Shown here one piece after another: positions 17,857 to 27,332 of a DNA stretch of 64,000 bases. The DNA comes from Flavobacteriia bacterium (GTDB lineage Bacteria; Bacteroidota; Bacteroidia; Flavobacteriales_D; Crocinitomicaceae), in assembly GCA_947462925.1 (NCBI GenBank), contig CANHQP010000003.1, forward strand, positions 44,340-108,339, in the 5' to 3' direction. The notes below the pieces were generated by a model. It worked only from the letters and a program-made list of their open reading frames with translations. It was not told where the DNA came from and made no database searches. Position numbers and translations under genes: made by a program. Every line of letters begins with the position of its first letter. Positions within the stretch are counted from its first letter, which is position 1.

Positions 17857-18890
17857 TATGATTTATTTTTAAATTGTCTGTATAATTTTTCTGCCGCGGC
17901 AAAAGAAGATATTTCGCCTTTAACTACTTGCTTTTCCAAGTTTAAAATTGCTTCTTGGTGAGTTTCGTCTTCAAAGAAATCAGCTAAAATCAATTCTTTC
18001 AACGTTTCATGCATCCAAAATTGATCTTGTTTGTGTCTTCTGAGTTCAAAAAATTGATTGTCTTTCGTTTTTGAAACAAACTCTAAAATCAAATCACTTA
18101 TTTTTCCGATGCTGTGACCTTCTAATGAACTACAAGTTAACGCTTTTGGTATCCATCCGTTTTTATTTGGAGGAAAAAGGTGCATCGCATTTTGATATTC
18201 TTGTCTGGCTAAATTCGACTTTTTGACATTGTCTCCATCCGCTTTCGTAATCACAAGTGCATCTGCCATTTCCATGATTCCACGTTTAATTCCCTGCAAT
18301 TCGTCTCCAGCACCAGCCAACATCAAGAGCAGAAAAAAATCAACCATTGAATGTACAGCGGTTTCAGACTGACCTACTCCAACCGTTTCAACCAAAATAT
18401 AATCAAAACCAGCTGCTTCGCATAGTAAAATACTTTCTCTGGTTTTTCTCGCGACTCCTCCCAAAGAATCACCTGCAGGAGAAGGTCTGATAAAAGCGTT
18501 TTTCGCCATGGAAAGTTCATTCATTCGGGTTTTATCACCCAAAATAGAACCACCACTTTTACCACTTGAAGGATCGATTGCCAAAACGGCCAACTTTTTT
18601 CCTTGTTGAATCAAGTTCATCCCAAAAGTTTCAATAAAAGTGCTTTTTCCAACACCTGGAACACCAGTAATACCAACACGAATTGATTTTCCAGCAAAAG
18701 GCAAACACATTTGAATCAATAAATTTGCAGCTTGTTTGTCTGCTGGTCTAGTACTTTCCAACAATGTGATTGCTGAAGAGAGAGAAGCGATGTTACCAGA
18801 TCTAATTCCGTCAAATAGCACTTCAGGCAAAACCGCATTTTTACGATTTCTGCGACTTTCTAGCCAAGAATCAATCTGCTTATCGTCCAT
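17856..18890 (-). CDS. meaB: MeaB-type GTPase associated with methylmalonyl-CoA mutase
   Basis: A 344-residue G3E GTPase of the MeaB/ArgK family. Walker A is GVPGVGKST at 76-84, followed by AIDPSSGKSGGSILGDKTRM, a family hallmark. The G4 region is VITKADGDN and the strand ILVETVGVGQSE is also typical. It protects and reloads adenosylcobalamin in methylmalonyl-CoA mutase. The mutase genes are not in this window. Its stop overlaps the start of the S4 gene. Confidence 0.93.
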   Translation of the reverse strand: MDDKQIDSWLESRRNRKNAVLPEVLFDGIRSGNIASLSSAITLLESTRPADKQAANLLIQMCLPFAGKSIRVGITGVPGVGKSTFIETFGMNLIQQGKKLAVLAIDPSSGKSGGSILGDKTRMNELSMAKNAFIRPSPAGDSLGGVARKTRESILLCEAAGFDYILVETVGVGQSETAVHSMVDFFLLLMLAGAGDELQGIKRGIMEMADALVITKADGDNVKKSNLARQEYQNAMHLFPPNKNGWIPKALTCSSLEGHSIGKISDLILEFVSKTKDNQFFELRRHKQDQFWMHETLKELILADFFEDETHQEAILNLEKQVVKGEISSFAAAEKLYRQFKNKS

Positions 18891-19011
18891 AATTCAACCT
18901 TGTAAAAACAAAAGTAAACGTTTTAAGGTAAGTTTGATAAGAAAATAGGGAAAGAAATAGGGATGGAAGTTAATTTGAAGTTACTTTGTAAAAAAAACAT
19001 TTACGTCCAAA

Positions 19012-19509
19012 ATGACAAAAATCGGATTACTTTCGGATACTCATGGATTTCTCGATCCAAAAATTTACGAATACTTCAAAGATGTGGATGAAATTTGGCA
19101 TGCAGGAGATGTTGGTTCAATGGAAGTGATCGATAAATTGCGTGCTTTTAAACCGTTGAGAGGAGTTTACGGAAACATCGACGATTATGAAATCCGAGAA
19201 GAATTACCCGAATTTAATCGATTTACCTGTGAAAATGTAGATATTTTGATTACACACATTGCAGGTAAACCAGGGAAATACGCCAAACCAGCGTATGATG
19301 CGTTGATCGAAAAAAGTCCGAAATTATTCATTTGCGGACATTCACATATCTTGTTAGTAAAGATGGATCCCAAATTCAATATGCTATGGATGAATCCAGG
19401 TGCATGCGGCTACAAAGGATTTCATCAGGTCAAAACGATATTACGATTTTCAATTGACGGAGAAAAAATTCAAGATTTAGAAGCCATTGAATTGGGCAAA
19501 AGAGTTTAA
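19012..19509 (+). CDS. YfcE/MJ0936-type metallophosphoesterase
   Basis: A 165-residue phosphodiesterase of the calcineurin-like family. Metal-binding motifs in order are LLSDTHG (Asp9, His11), HAGDVGS, YGNIDD, the His in LITHIAGKPG, and GHSH. The length fits the short cytoplasmic YfcE class. The nucleotide or phosphodiester substrate is unknown. It lies 65 bases upstream of the PorQ-like gene on the same strand. Confidence 0.9.
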   Translation: MTKIGLLSDTHGFLDPKIYEYFKDVDEIWHAGDVGSMEVIDKLRAFKPLRGVYGNIDDYEIREELPEFNRFTCENVDILITHIAGKPGKYAKPAYDALIEKSPKLFICGHSHILLVKMDPKFNMLWMNPGACGYKGFHQVKTILRFSIDGEKIQDLEAIELGKRV

Positions 19510-19573
19510 AACGATGAGGAAAATTAAAAAACTACTGAAATATTATGCTTTAATTTGCGTTAAGAATCACAGC

Positions 19574-20608
19574 ATGAAAAAAATCAGTTTCTTATTAACA
19601 TTGTTTATTCCATTCTTGTCCTTCTCTCAAATCGGAGGAAACACAACGTTTGCTTTATTGGACTTGACATACAGTGCTCGTTCAGCTGGACTTGGTGGTG
19701 ACTTTATTACTGCCAAAGATGAAGATTTGAATTTAACTATAGCAAATCCGTCGTTGTATAATTCAAAAATGCACAATCACATTGGATTTAATCAAGCGCT
19801 ATTGGCAGGAGGAGTCAATTATGGAATGGTTAATTACGCCAGAGCATTTAAGAATTCTATAACTGGAGGCGCATCATTAAGATATGTGAACTACGGAAAA
19901 CAAGAAATGCGAAATGAAGCAGGTACATCAATAGGCACTTTTACACCAGGAGAATTTATTTTGGGAGCTGGAATGGCAAAGCAGCTAAATCCTCAAATTT
20001 CAATTGGTGCAAATGTAAATTTAATTTATTCTCAATTGGCTGGATACAATTCATTCGGTGGATCCATTGATTTGGCTGGAACCTATGAACTAGAAAAAGC
20101 AAATTTATTGGTAACTGCTTTGGTCAAAAATGCTGGATATCAATTCAAGAGTTACACAAAAGATAATCGATCTAATTTACCTACTGAGTTTCAACTGGGC
20201 GTTTCTCATAAATTGAAACATGCTCCATTTAGATTTTCAATTCTAGCACACCATTTAAACACCTGGGATTTGACTTATAATGACCCAACATTAAAACCAA
20301 CCATAGATCCATTGACTGGTGACACAATTCCAGTAAAAGTTGCAGGTTTTGGAAAAAAACTAGCTCATCACTTTACTTACCAAATTGAAATCTTAATTTC
20401 CAAAAACATTCATTTTAGAACAGCTTTCGATTATCATCGACGTCAAGAAATGAGTGTCGCAGCCAAACAAGGTTTAGCAGGATTTTCAACTGGTATAGGA
20501 TTATATTTTAAAAGATTTAGTTTAGATTATGGTTTTGTAGTTTATTCAAGTGCAGGTTATAATAACATGTTGACACTAACTACAAACCTTGACAAATGGC
20601 GAAAATAA
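19574..20608 (+). CDS. porQ: Type IX secretion protein PorQ-like outer-membrane barrel
   Basis: The start is placed at the ATG at 19574 (MKKISFLLTLF), which gives a signal peptide ending SFSQ. Longer in-frame starts overlap the phosphoesterase gene. The 344-residue product carries the PorQ pattern (FALLDLTYSARSAGLGG, NLTIANPSLYN, FTPGEFILGAGMAKQL) and an FadL/PorV-like barrel. PorQ takes part in T9SS, where cargo C-terminal domains are released or attached at the surface. Its presence fits the T9SS cargo genes nearby. Confidence 0.85.
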   Translation: MKKISFLLTLFIPFLSFSQIGGNTTFALLDLTYSARSAGLGGDFITAKDEDLNLTIANPSLYNSKMHNHIGFNQALLAGGVNYGMVNYARAFKNSITGGASLRYVNYGKQEMRNEAGTSIGTFTPGEFILGAGMAKQLNPQISIGANVNLIYSQLAGYNSFGGSIDLAGTYELEKANLLVTALVKNAGYQFKSYTKDNRSNLPTEFQLGVSHKLKHAPFRFSILAHHLNTWDLTYNDPTLKPTIDPLTGDTIPVKVAGFGKKLAHHFTYQIEILISKNIHFRTAFDYHRRQEMSVAAKQGLAGFSTGIGLYFKRFSLDYGFVVYSSAGYNNMLTLTTNLDKWRK

Positions 20609-20678
20609 AGGGGTTAATGTGTAATTACTGGCAGTTAAATCACCCCTATAATTTCCCTAAACAGTTATAAATCATTAC

Positions 20679-20695
20679 AAAAAAAAAAAAAAAAA
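20679..20695 (+). repeat. A17 homopolymer upstream of an outer-membrane protein promoter
   Basis: Seventeen consecutive A residues end 21 bases before the -33 TTTG of the following promoter. Such tracts are prone to slippage and can act like an UP element, so length changes could alter expression of the barrel protein. Confidence 0.9.
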
Positions 20696-20716
20696 TAATT
20701 ATTTATAGTCAAATGC

Positions 20717-20746
20717 TTTGTCAATTGGATATTATGAGTACATTTG
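20717..20746 (+). promoter_or_regulatory. Bacteroidota-type promoter of the outer-membrane barrel gene
   Basis: TTTG at 20717-20720 and TACATTTG at 20739-20746, 18 bases apart, fit the consensus. Transcription would start near 20753, leaving a leader of about 18 nt before the ATG at 20771. Confidence 0.75.
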
Positions 20747-20770
20747 TACAACCAACAAATTTATATTTAT

Positions 20771-21448
20771 ATGAAAAAATTAAGTTTACTTATAGGAGGA
20801 TTACTTTTTAGTGGTCTTATGATGGCTCAAACAGGAGAGCAAAAAGGAAGAATTTCTTTTGAAGGACAAACAACAACTTCAGGAACTGTAATTGGAAAGA
20901 AATTTGCTCCAGGAGCTAGAGTTCGTTATTTTGCAACTGAAAAATTAGCTCTTAGAGGTACTTTTGCATTAGCAAACAATACAACTACAAATAACTACTT
21001 CAGTAATGAAGTTGATAATACAGGAGAGAAAGGAACTTACATTGACAAATCTTCTATCTGGAATTTAGCTATTGGTGCTGAGTACCATGTTGAAGGAACA
21101 GACAAAATTTCTCCATACGCTGCAGTAGATTTCGTATACGGAAGTCAAAAAACTATCATTGATGCTAAAAATGCAACAACTGCTGGTTACATGGCAAACT
21201 ACACAAGAGACTCTGAAACTCCAGCTACAAGATTGGGTGTTGCTTTGATGGGTGGTATGGATTACAACTTTTCTAGCATTTTCTATTTAGGTGGTGAAAT
21301 TGGAGTTCAAATTTCAAACTACACTATTGGTGAAGGTAAAACTACAACAGTAATGGGAACTACTACGACAAACACTTTGTCAAATGAAGTTAAAAGAGGT
21401 ACTGCAAGTGACTTGATCGCTAATGTACGTTTAGGATTCAGATTCTAA
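20771..21448 (+). CDS. Outer-membrane beta-barrel (porin-like) protein
   Basis: The ATG at 20771 is chosen because the upstream in-frame ATG falls inside the -7 promoter box. The 225-residue protein has a signal peptide (MKKLSLLIGGLLFSGLMMAQ), then amphipathic strands rich in Thr, Gly and aromatic residues. It ends IANVRLGFRF, a typical barrel terminus with final Phe. It resembles the small OmpA-barrel/porin family of Bacteroidota. Its strong promoter and the A17 tract suggest high and possibly variable expression. Confidence 0.82.
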   Translation: MKKLSLLIGGLLFSGLMMAQTGEQKGRISFEGQTTTSGTVIGKKFAPGARVRYFATEKLALRGTFALANNTTTNNYFSNEVDNTGEKGTYIDKSSIWNLAIGAEYHVEGTDKISPYAAVDFVYGSQKTIIDAKNATTAGYMANYTRDSETPATRLGVALMGGMDYNFSSIFYLGGEIGVQISNYTIGEGKTTTVMGTTTTNTLSNEVKRGTASDLIANVRLGFRF

Positions 21449-21469
21449 AAAAAATATATTTAAAATAAA

Positions 21470-21497
21470 AAAGTCGTTCATTTAGAACGGCTTTTTT
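21470..21497 (+). terminator. Terminator after the outer-membrane barrel gene
   Basis: A 10-bp stem AAAGTCGTTC/GAACGGCTTT (one wobble) with a 5-nt loop is followed by a T run, 21 bases past the stop codon. Confidence 0.85.
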
Positions 21498-21528
21498 TAT
21501 GCCATTTTTTTTCAATACTTTTACATAA

Positions 21529-22239
21529 ATGTCTGTTTCAAAAAAAATTACAATAGCTATTGATGGTTATTCTTCTTGTGGGAAAAGTACCTTAGCTAAA
21601 GCACTTGCAAAACAACTAAACTATATTTTCATCGATACGGGGGCTATGTATCGTGCTGTGGCATTATATGCGTTTGAAAAAAAATGGATTAATGAAAACT
21701 CACTCAATGCAATTGCCCTAATTGAAAATTTAAATGAAATTGAATTGCATTTTGAAATTAACCCCAATAATGGAAAACCTGAAATTTTCTTAAATCACAA
21801 AAATGTTGAATCTAAAATAAGAAGTTTAGAAATAAGCAACTTTGTCAGTAAAATTGCGTCTATCAAAGAAGTCAGATCTAAACTTGTTTCAGAGCAGCGA
21901 AAGATGGGGTTAAATGGAGGTATTGTGATGGATGGACGAGATATTGGTTCAGTGGTGTTTCCTAATGCAGAGGTTAAATTTTTTATCACAGCAGACCCCA
22001 AAATACGAGCAGAAAGAAGATTTAAAGAACTATCTACTTCTAATTCAAAAATAACATTACTTGAAATCGAAAAAAATTTGGTTGAAAGGGATTTATTAGA
22101 TAGCACTAGAGAAGAAAGTCCTTTAGTTAAAACAGAAGATTCAATTTTAATCGACAACAGTCTACTCACTGTAGATGAGCAATTTGAACTAGCGTTAAGA
22201 TACGTTTGCAAAAACTTAAAAAAAATAACAAATTTTTAA
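21529..22239 (+). CDS. cmk: Cytidylate kinase
   Basis: A 236-residue NMP kinase. The P-loop is GYSSCGKST at 13-21, followed by the CMP-binding region IDTGAMYRAVALYA. MDGRDIGSVVFPNAEVKFFI and ADPKIRAERR cover the characteristic cytidylate kinase core. It phosphorylates CMP and dCMP. A TACTTTTA element lies 5 bases before the ATG, so the mRNA leader could be very short. Confidence 0.94.
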   Translation: MSVSKKITIAIDGYSSCGKSTLAKALAKQLNYIFIDTGAMYRAVALYAFEKKWINENSLNAIALIENLNEIELHFEINPNNGKPEIFLNHKNVESKIRSLEISNFVSKIASIKEVRSKLVSEQRKMGLNGGIVMDGRDIGSVVFPNAEVKFFITADPKIRAERRFKELSTSNSKITLLEIEKNLVERDLLDSTREESPLVKTEDSILIDNSLLTVDEQFELALRYVCKNLKKITNF

Positions 22240-22413
22240 ATTTGTTAACAATAAAATAAAATATTTATCGCTATTTTCGCAATGAATTCAATAATTCTCC
22301 AAGTTATTTGATTCATTTTTTTTATAATAAGTAATGTTTTTAATAAAAATTCATTAAATTTACACAACACTTTAGAAAACAACAAATTACACATCATCCT
22401 TATTTCAAACTCC

Positions 22414-23076
22414 ATGCTATCAATAGGAAAAATAACTGAAGATATTATTAATAAAAGTCCGTTTCTTAGAGAAGCGATGACTGAAAATCTTGTAAATATC
22501 TCTGCCCTCGCCCGAAAAATCAAACCTGAAATTGAAGAAATTTATGGTTCCGAAGTTAAAGAAGGGGCGATTGTAATGGCCATTAAAAGAATGACACCTG
22601 GATTATATCATCGATTAAATTTAAAAATCGTGAATATTATGGGTGAATTAGGTGATTTCTTGGTCAGAAGTAATCTTGAAGATTTTACTTTTGAAAACTC
22701 AGATTCATTAAAAAGAAGACAAACTGATTTGATTCAACTTTTAGAAGCTGAAAATGATAGTTTTTACACCATCAGTAGAGGTGTAACTGAGACTTCTATT
22801 GTAACAAATTCAATTTATACTGATCGTCTTTTAACTTTGTTGAAAAGTGAAAAGCTTAAATCTCACACCAAAAATCTAGCTTCAATTACAGTCAAGTTAC
22901 CCAGTGTAAATACTGAAATATATGGGGTATATTATTACATTCTGAAACACTTGGCTTGGGAAGGATTAAATATCGTAGAAATCGTTTCAACAGCAAATGA
23001 GTTTACTGTAATCTTTAATCAAGATGATGTAGACAAGGCATTTAAAGTATTAATGCAATTGAAAAGAGGAATGTAA
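22414..23076 (+). CDS. Conserved protein with a C-terminal ACT-like domain
   Basis: A 220-residue cytoplasmic protein. The N-terminal region (KITEDIINKSPFLREAMTEN, then LARKIKPEIEE) is helical. The C-terminal 75 residues have ACT-like alternation (LASITVKLPSVNTEIYGVYY, LAWEGLNIVEIVST, FTVIFNQDDVDKAFKVL), as in regulatory domains of aspartate kinase, but no kinase domain is present. It may sense a small ligand. I do not recognise a named family. Confidence 0.75.
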   Translation: MLSIGKITEDIINKSPFLREAMTENLVNISALARKIKPEIEEIYGSEVKEGAIVMAIKRMTPGLYHRLNLKIVNIMGELGDFLVRSNLEDFTFENSDSLKRRQTDLIQLLEAENDSFYTISRGVTETSIVTNSIYTDRLLTLLKSEKLKSHTKNLASITVKLPSVNTEIYGVYYYILKHLAWEGLNIVEIVSTANEFTVIFNQDDVDKAFKVLMQLKRGM

Positions 23077-23093
23077 CATTCCTATACAATATA

Positions 23094-23126
23094 AAAAAAG
23101 GTTGAGAGTATTCTCAACCTTTTTTT
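23094..23126. terminator. Bidirectional terminator between the ACT-like gene and PorP
   Basis: A 14-bp stem running from 23094 to 23107 pairs with 23112 onward through a 4-nt loop, with A and T runs on either side. It separates converging genes and can serve both. Confidence 0.9.
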
Positions 23127-23158
23127 ATATCTAAACTTTAAGTGGTTTTTCTACAATA

Positions 23159-24205
23159 TTAAATTCTGGATCGCGTAGCACCGTTCTTTTTAGCTAAACC
23201 GTATTTCAAGAATAATTCAAATCCACCTCGTGCTTTAGATACACTGGTTAAACTAGAGACATTAATGTCGTATGCAAATCCAACTGAATAGTCAAACATT
23301 TCAAACATAGCCTTAGCAACCAACGCGTCATTAGTTCGATAAAAAGCGCCTAAAGATAAGTAAGAACCTTTATTAAAACCTGTAACACGCGAAGCTTCCT
23401 GAATTCTATATCTCCAGTATGTTCCAAATAAAAATTCGGTTGCAGTTTTTTGTCTCTGAAAATAAATTGCTGGCATCAAAGAATTTCTACTATTGTTAAT
23501 TCCAATAATAGCATTAGCAAAACCAGAAAACCTCATGTAAAGCTGTTCGTTTTTTGCTGCCATAAAAGAATAATCAGGGCGGTTTAAATGATATACCGCA
23601 AAACCAATATTATACTCTTTTTGATCATTACTTGTCATGTAATTTTCAGAACCTCTATAAGTGTATACAAAACCAGTCCCAACATCGAAATAATTGATTT
23701 TATCAGCAAATGCCGCTTCTCCACTTTGTAGGTTTGCATCGTAAAAGTCGCCATTAAATTGATTTGCCCATTGACCACTTGAAGTTGAAATTGATCTTTG
23801 ACCAAATCCAATATATATACCTCCCCCAATTGTACTTTGACGATCAATCAAAAGGTGATAAGCCATATTTAAATTCGCATTTGTAGTTGCCAAATTTAAG
23901 TCACCAGATTGATCATTATAAAGATTCAATCCCATAGCGAATATTCCCTTCTTTTGCCTAGAAGCTTCATTTAATCTCATGTCAAATGAAGCAGCAATTG
24001 TGCTATATGGAGAAGCAACACTTCTCCATTGAGTTCTATAATTTACAATAGCCTGAGTAACATTATTTGCACCAGCTAAAGCTGGATTTAAAGTCAAAGG
24101 GGAACTAGAAGCCTGAGAAAAGTGAACATCTTGAGCAAAAATACTGTGCGTGTTATTAGCTACTATGACTGCTAACAAAATAAGTCGTATGATCCTTAAA
24201 TTCAT
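23159..24205 (-). CDS. PorP/SprF-family T9SS outer-membrane protein
   Basis: A 348-residue protein with a signal peptide ending IFAQ, then the family hallmark DVHFSQASSSPLTLNPALAG and a C-terminal barrel. PorP/SprF proteins pair with large type B T9SS adhesins such as SprB and help them reach or attach to the surface. The gene lies 10 bases downstream of exactly such an adhesin gene, so the two form a cargo-partner operon. Confidence 0.93.
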   Translation of the reverse strand: MNLRIIRLILLAVIVANNTHSIFAQDVHFSQASSSPLTLNPALAGANNVTQAIVNYRTQWRSVASPYSTIAASFDMRLNEASRQKKGIFAMGLNLYNDQSGDLNLATTNANLNMAYHLLIDRQSTIGGGIYIGFGQRSISTSSGQWANQFNGDFYDANLQSGEAAFADKINYFDVGTGFVYTYRGSENYMTSNDQKEYNIGFAVYHLNRPDYSFMAAKNEQLYMRFSGFANAIIGINNSRNSLMPAIYFQRQKTATEFLFGTYWRYRIQEASRVTGFNKGSYLSLGAFYRTNDALVAKAMFEMFDYSVGFAYDINVSSLTSVSKARGGFELFLKYGLAKKNGATRSRI

Positions 24206-24215
24206 AATTATTTTT

Positions 24216-27152
24216 CTATTGAGTTACAGTTATATTTCCTGATTGATTCACCTGACTTCCTGTTGTCAACCTTGCCTTAAGTTTATAGACGAAGACCCCA
24301 GAATTCACTTTTTTACCTTTATACATTCCATCCCAACACTGAGTTTGGTCTGTTGTTGAAAATACCTTCTCACCCCACCTGTTGTAGATTGAAAATTCCA
24401 TCGTTTCAATGCAATTTCCTAAAACACATTGTTGGTCATTTTTCCCATCACTATTGGGAGAAAAAATTGTTGGAACAAAAATTTCTTTACTACAAATTGG
24501 ATTTACATAAACTGTAACAAAATCAGTTCCTTGACAACCAGTTGCACTTGTCACCAACACTTCATAGGTTGTAGTTACAGTTGGATTAGCATCTACTGTA
24601 TCACATGAAACCGTCACACAATTAATACCGTCGCTTGGACTCCAAACATAAGTTGAACCGCCAGAGGCCGTCAACTGAACAGTTTCTCCCTCATTGATCG
24701 TGGTTGAGGTTGGATTTACGTTAACTGGTAAACTTCCAAGTACATCCACAGTGAAAGTGGCTGTTGCTGCGCAACCACCTCCATCAGTCACATTTACGGT
24801 ATATTGACCTCCAATTAAATTAGAAATCACCGCTGAATTTGAATTTGTAGGGTTCCAACTGTATGTTAAAGGTGCAGTTCCCCCGACAATATTTAATGAA
24901 ACTTGTCCATTGGATTGACCGCAATTCTCGTCAATTATATTTCCTGAAATCACAATTTGAGGTCCTCCAGGTACAACTGCTGTCTGAGAAACCAAGCAAC
25001 CTGTTGCATCGGTTACTGAAACGCTGTAAGTCCCACCTGGTATTCCTGAGGCTGTTGCTGAATTCCCTCCGGAAGGCGACCAAACATAGGAATATGGTGC
25101 AGTACCACCAGTAACATCAGCGGTAGCTGATCCATCACTTTGACCACAAGTTGAGCCTACAATATTAGAAATTGCAACCACCGGACCACCAATTGCTGGA
25201 ATATTTACAGGTAAAGTTAAAGAGCAACCTGTAGCATCAGAAATTAGCACTGTGTATGGCCCACTGCTCAAGTTACTTGCTGTTGCAGCATTTCCTCCTG
25301 TAGGAGACCAAACAAAAGAATAAGGTAAAGTTCCACCAGAAGGGTTTACAGTGGCACTTCCATTACTTGCCCCACAATTTGAACCCATAGTGCTGGAAGT
25401 CGCGGTAATTCCAGTTGAGGTCCCTACTAAAATTGAGTTGGAACCAGAACAACTTCCATTTGTAACGTTTACTGTATAGGTAACTCCACCTGCAACAGGA
25501 ATGGTTGTGGCTGAGGTACCTCCTACTGGCGACCACGTATATGAATATGCTCCGCTACCACCAGAAGCAACAACTGTAGCAGTTCCATTTGCAAGTCCGC
25601 AGGTAGCAGGCGTTGAACTCATTGTTAAGTTTAAAGTTGTAGCTTGACCAATGGTAACACTTGTTGAACCGGTGCAAGATGCTGCATCTAATACAGAAAC
25701 AGTATACGTTCCTGCAGCTAAACTAACTTGTGATGGACCAACCAAATTTCCTGGAGTCCACAAATATTGATAAGGGGCTGTACCACCAGAGGCATCTACA
25801 GTTGCAGAACCATTATTAGTTGAACCACAACTGACATCAGTTTGAGAAGAAATTGCAACATTAATAGTTGGACAAGGATTTGCAGAACAAGCAGGTAGAG
25901 AAGCTAAACTAGTTATAATTAAAGTAGTTCCAGCATTATCAACAACTTGTACAGGAAATGTTGATGGAGCAGGTATAGAGTTACCTGTTGCGAAAGTTGC
26001 CCATGAAGTGACGTTTACAGCACATCCTGGAGGAATGGCGCAACCAAACAAACAAGCACTACAGTCTTGAGTAGTAGTTTGATTTTGCCAAGCATAGGGA
26101 GAAACACCATTTGAGGTAGTTAAATTTCCATTGGTTTCAACACAAACAGAAAGAGAAACACAAGGACTTACAGTAATTGATGTCGTAACTGCTGTTCCAC
26201 AACTTAATGTAAAAGTGATAGTATGCGTTCCTGGTCCAGCATTTGCAGGAGTAAAGGTTCCAGTTGCTGACATTCCAGGTCCGCTCCATGTGCCAGTTAC
26301 TGGTGAGGCGGTGCAACTAACTCCTGAATTTGGAGCTGCGGCTGTTAAAACCATTGGAGCATCGGTCAAGCAAACAGTTCCCACTGGTGCTATATCAGCA
26401 AAACAGCAAGTATTAGGTAAAATACTTACATCATCAATGTAGTAATAAGCAAACTGGTTTTGCAAACTGGTTGCCCCAGTACTTACAGAATTGGTTCCTA
26501 CATCATTGAAAAAATTTCCAATTACAAAATACTGTTCTCCTCCTGCCGCAACATAATTCCATTGTATTCTGAACCATTGTTGGGTGGTATCATTAATAAC
26601 AGCGCAAGCATAATTTAACTGGGGAGTAACATTAATTCTAGGGCTAGAACCAGCACATGCATCTCGCATATATTGAGTATTTGAAAAATAAACACCCATA
26701 TTATTACAAGCCCAAGGAGAACCATTTGCCAAGCTAACAAACATTGAAACACAATAAGTTTGTCCTGATACAAGCGCTGAACTTGTATGTCCTTGAATAT
26801 ATTCTCTATACTGATCATTTAATCCAAAAGGAGCAGAATAATTAATAATTCCCGCGTACTTATCTCCAGTTCTAGCGTTTTGATAGCCCAATGCATTTCC
26901 CGGTACTCCAAGAATGTTTGTAATTCCTTGGTTACAAGTGGAAAATAAATCTGGAGAGGAACATGAATCACCTGGGGCATTTGAATTGGCGTTATCCCAA
27001 TCATTCAAATCAGTAAATCCCTCTACTGGGAAAGGAAAACCAGAACACCCATTTGCTGTATTTTCAAAACTTGGATTTATCACCAAATTTTGAGAAGAAA
27101 CTATTCCAATGTTTAAAATAAAGAAAAGTAATAATGCGTTGAATTTTGACAT
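24216..27152 (-). CDS. SprB-repeat surface protein with T9SS type B tail
   Basis: The start is set at the ATG at 27152 (MSKFNALLLFF), which gives a clean signal peptide ending VSSQ. The 978-residue product begins with a galactose-binding-like N-terminal domain (NLVINPSFENTANGC). Five SprB-type repeats of about 75 residues follow, each with a Cys-Gly start, an NGSATV-like strand, GGTAPYSYVWSP and a Tyr-Thr-Val-x-Val strand. Then come one Ig-like module and the type B tail (FVPTIFSPNSDGKNDQ, YNRWGEKVF, WDGMYKGKKV). Probable roles are adhesion or gliding. It is cotranscribed with PorP/SprF. Confidence 0.9.
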   Translation of the reverse strand: MSKFNALLLFFILNIGIVSSQNLVINPSFENTANGCSGFPFPVEGFTDLNDWDNANSNAPGDSCSSPDLFSTCNQGITNILGVPGNALGYQNARTGDKYAGIINYSAPFGLNDQYREYIQGHTSSALVSGQTYCVSMFVSLANGSPWACNNMGVYFSNTQYMRDACAGSSPRINVTPQLNYACAVINDTTQQWFRIQWNYVAAGGEQYFVIGNFFNDVGTNSVSTGATSLQNQFAYYYIDDVSILPNTCCFADIAPVGTVCLTDAPMVLTAAAPNSGVSCTASPVTGTWSGPGMSATGTFTPANAGPGTHTITFTLSCGTAVTTSITVSPCVSLSVCVETNGNLTTSNGVSPYAWQNQTTTQDCSACLFGCAIPPGCAVNVTSWATFATGNSIPAPSTFPVQVVDNAGTTLIITSLASLPACSANPCPTINVAISSQTDVSCGSTNNGSATVDASGGTAPYQYLWTPGNLVGPSQVSLAAGTYTVSVLDAASCTGSTSVTIGQATTLNLTMSSTPATCGLANGTATVVASGGSGAYSYTWSPVGGTSATTIPVAGGVTYTVNVTNGSCSGSNSILVGTSTGITATSSTMGSNCGASNGSATVNPSGGTLPYSFVWSPTGGNAATASNLSSGPYTVLISDATGCSLTLPVNIPAIGGPVVAISNIVGSTCGQSDGSATADVTGGTAPYSYVWSPSGGNSATASGIPGGTYSVSVTDATGCLVSQTAVVPGGPQIVISGNIIDENCGQSNGQVSLNIVGGTAPLTYSWNPTNSNSAVISNLIGGQYTVNVTDGGGCAATATFTVDVLGSLPVNVNPTSTTINEGETVQLTASGGSTYVWSPSDGINCVTVSCDTVDANPTVTTTYEVLVTSATGCQGTDFVTVYVNPICSKEIFVPTIFSPNSDGKNDQQCVLGNCIETMEFSIYNRWGEKVFSTTDQTQCWDGMYKGKKVNSGVFVYKLKARLTTGSQVNQSGNITVTQ

Positions 27153-27332
27153 ACTTTCAGCGTTAATTAGCAATTTAAGTTCAATTTTTTAGCAACAAAA
27201 GAAGAGACTTAATACTGTCGAAGACATTAAATTTCCGTTTCTTTTAATTGATGGAACTAAAAAGTAAAAATAGAAAACATTGAAAGATTGGATAGTGGGG
27301 CTGCCCCCTCAAAAAGAACATTTCAGTTTTAT

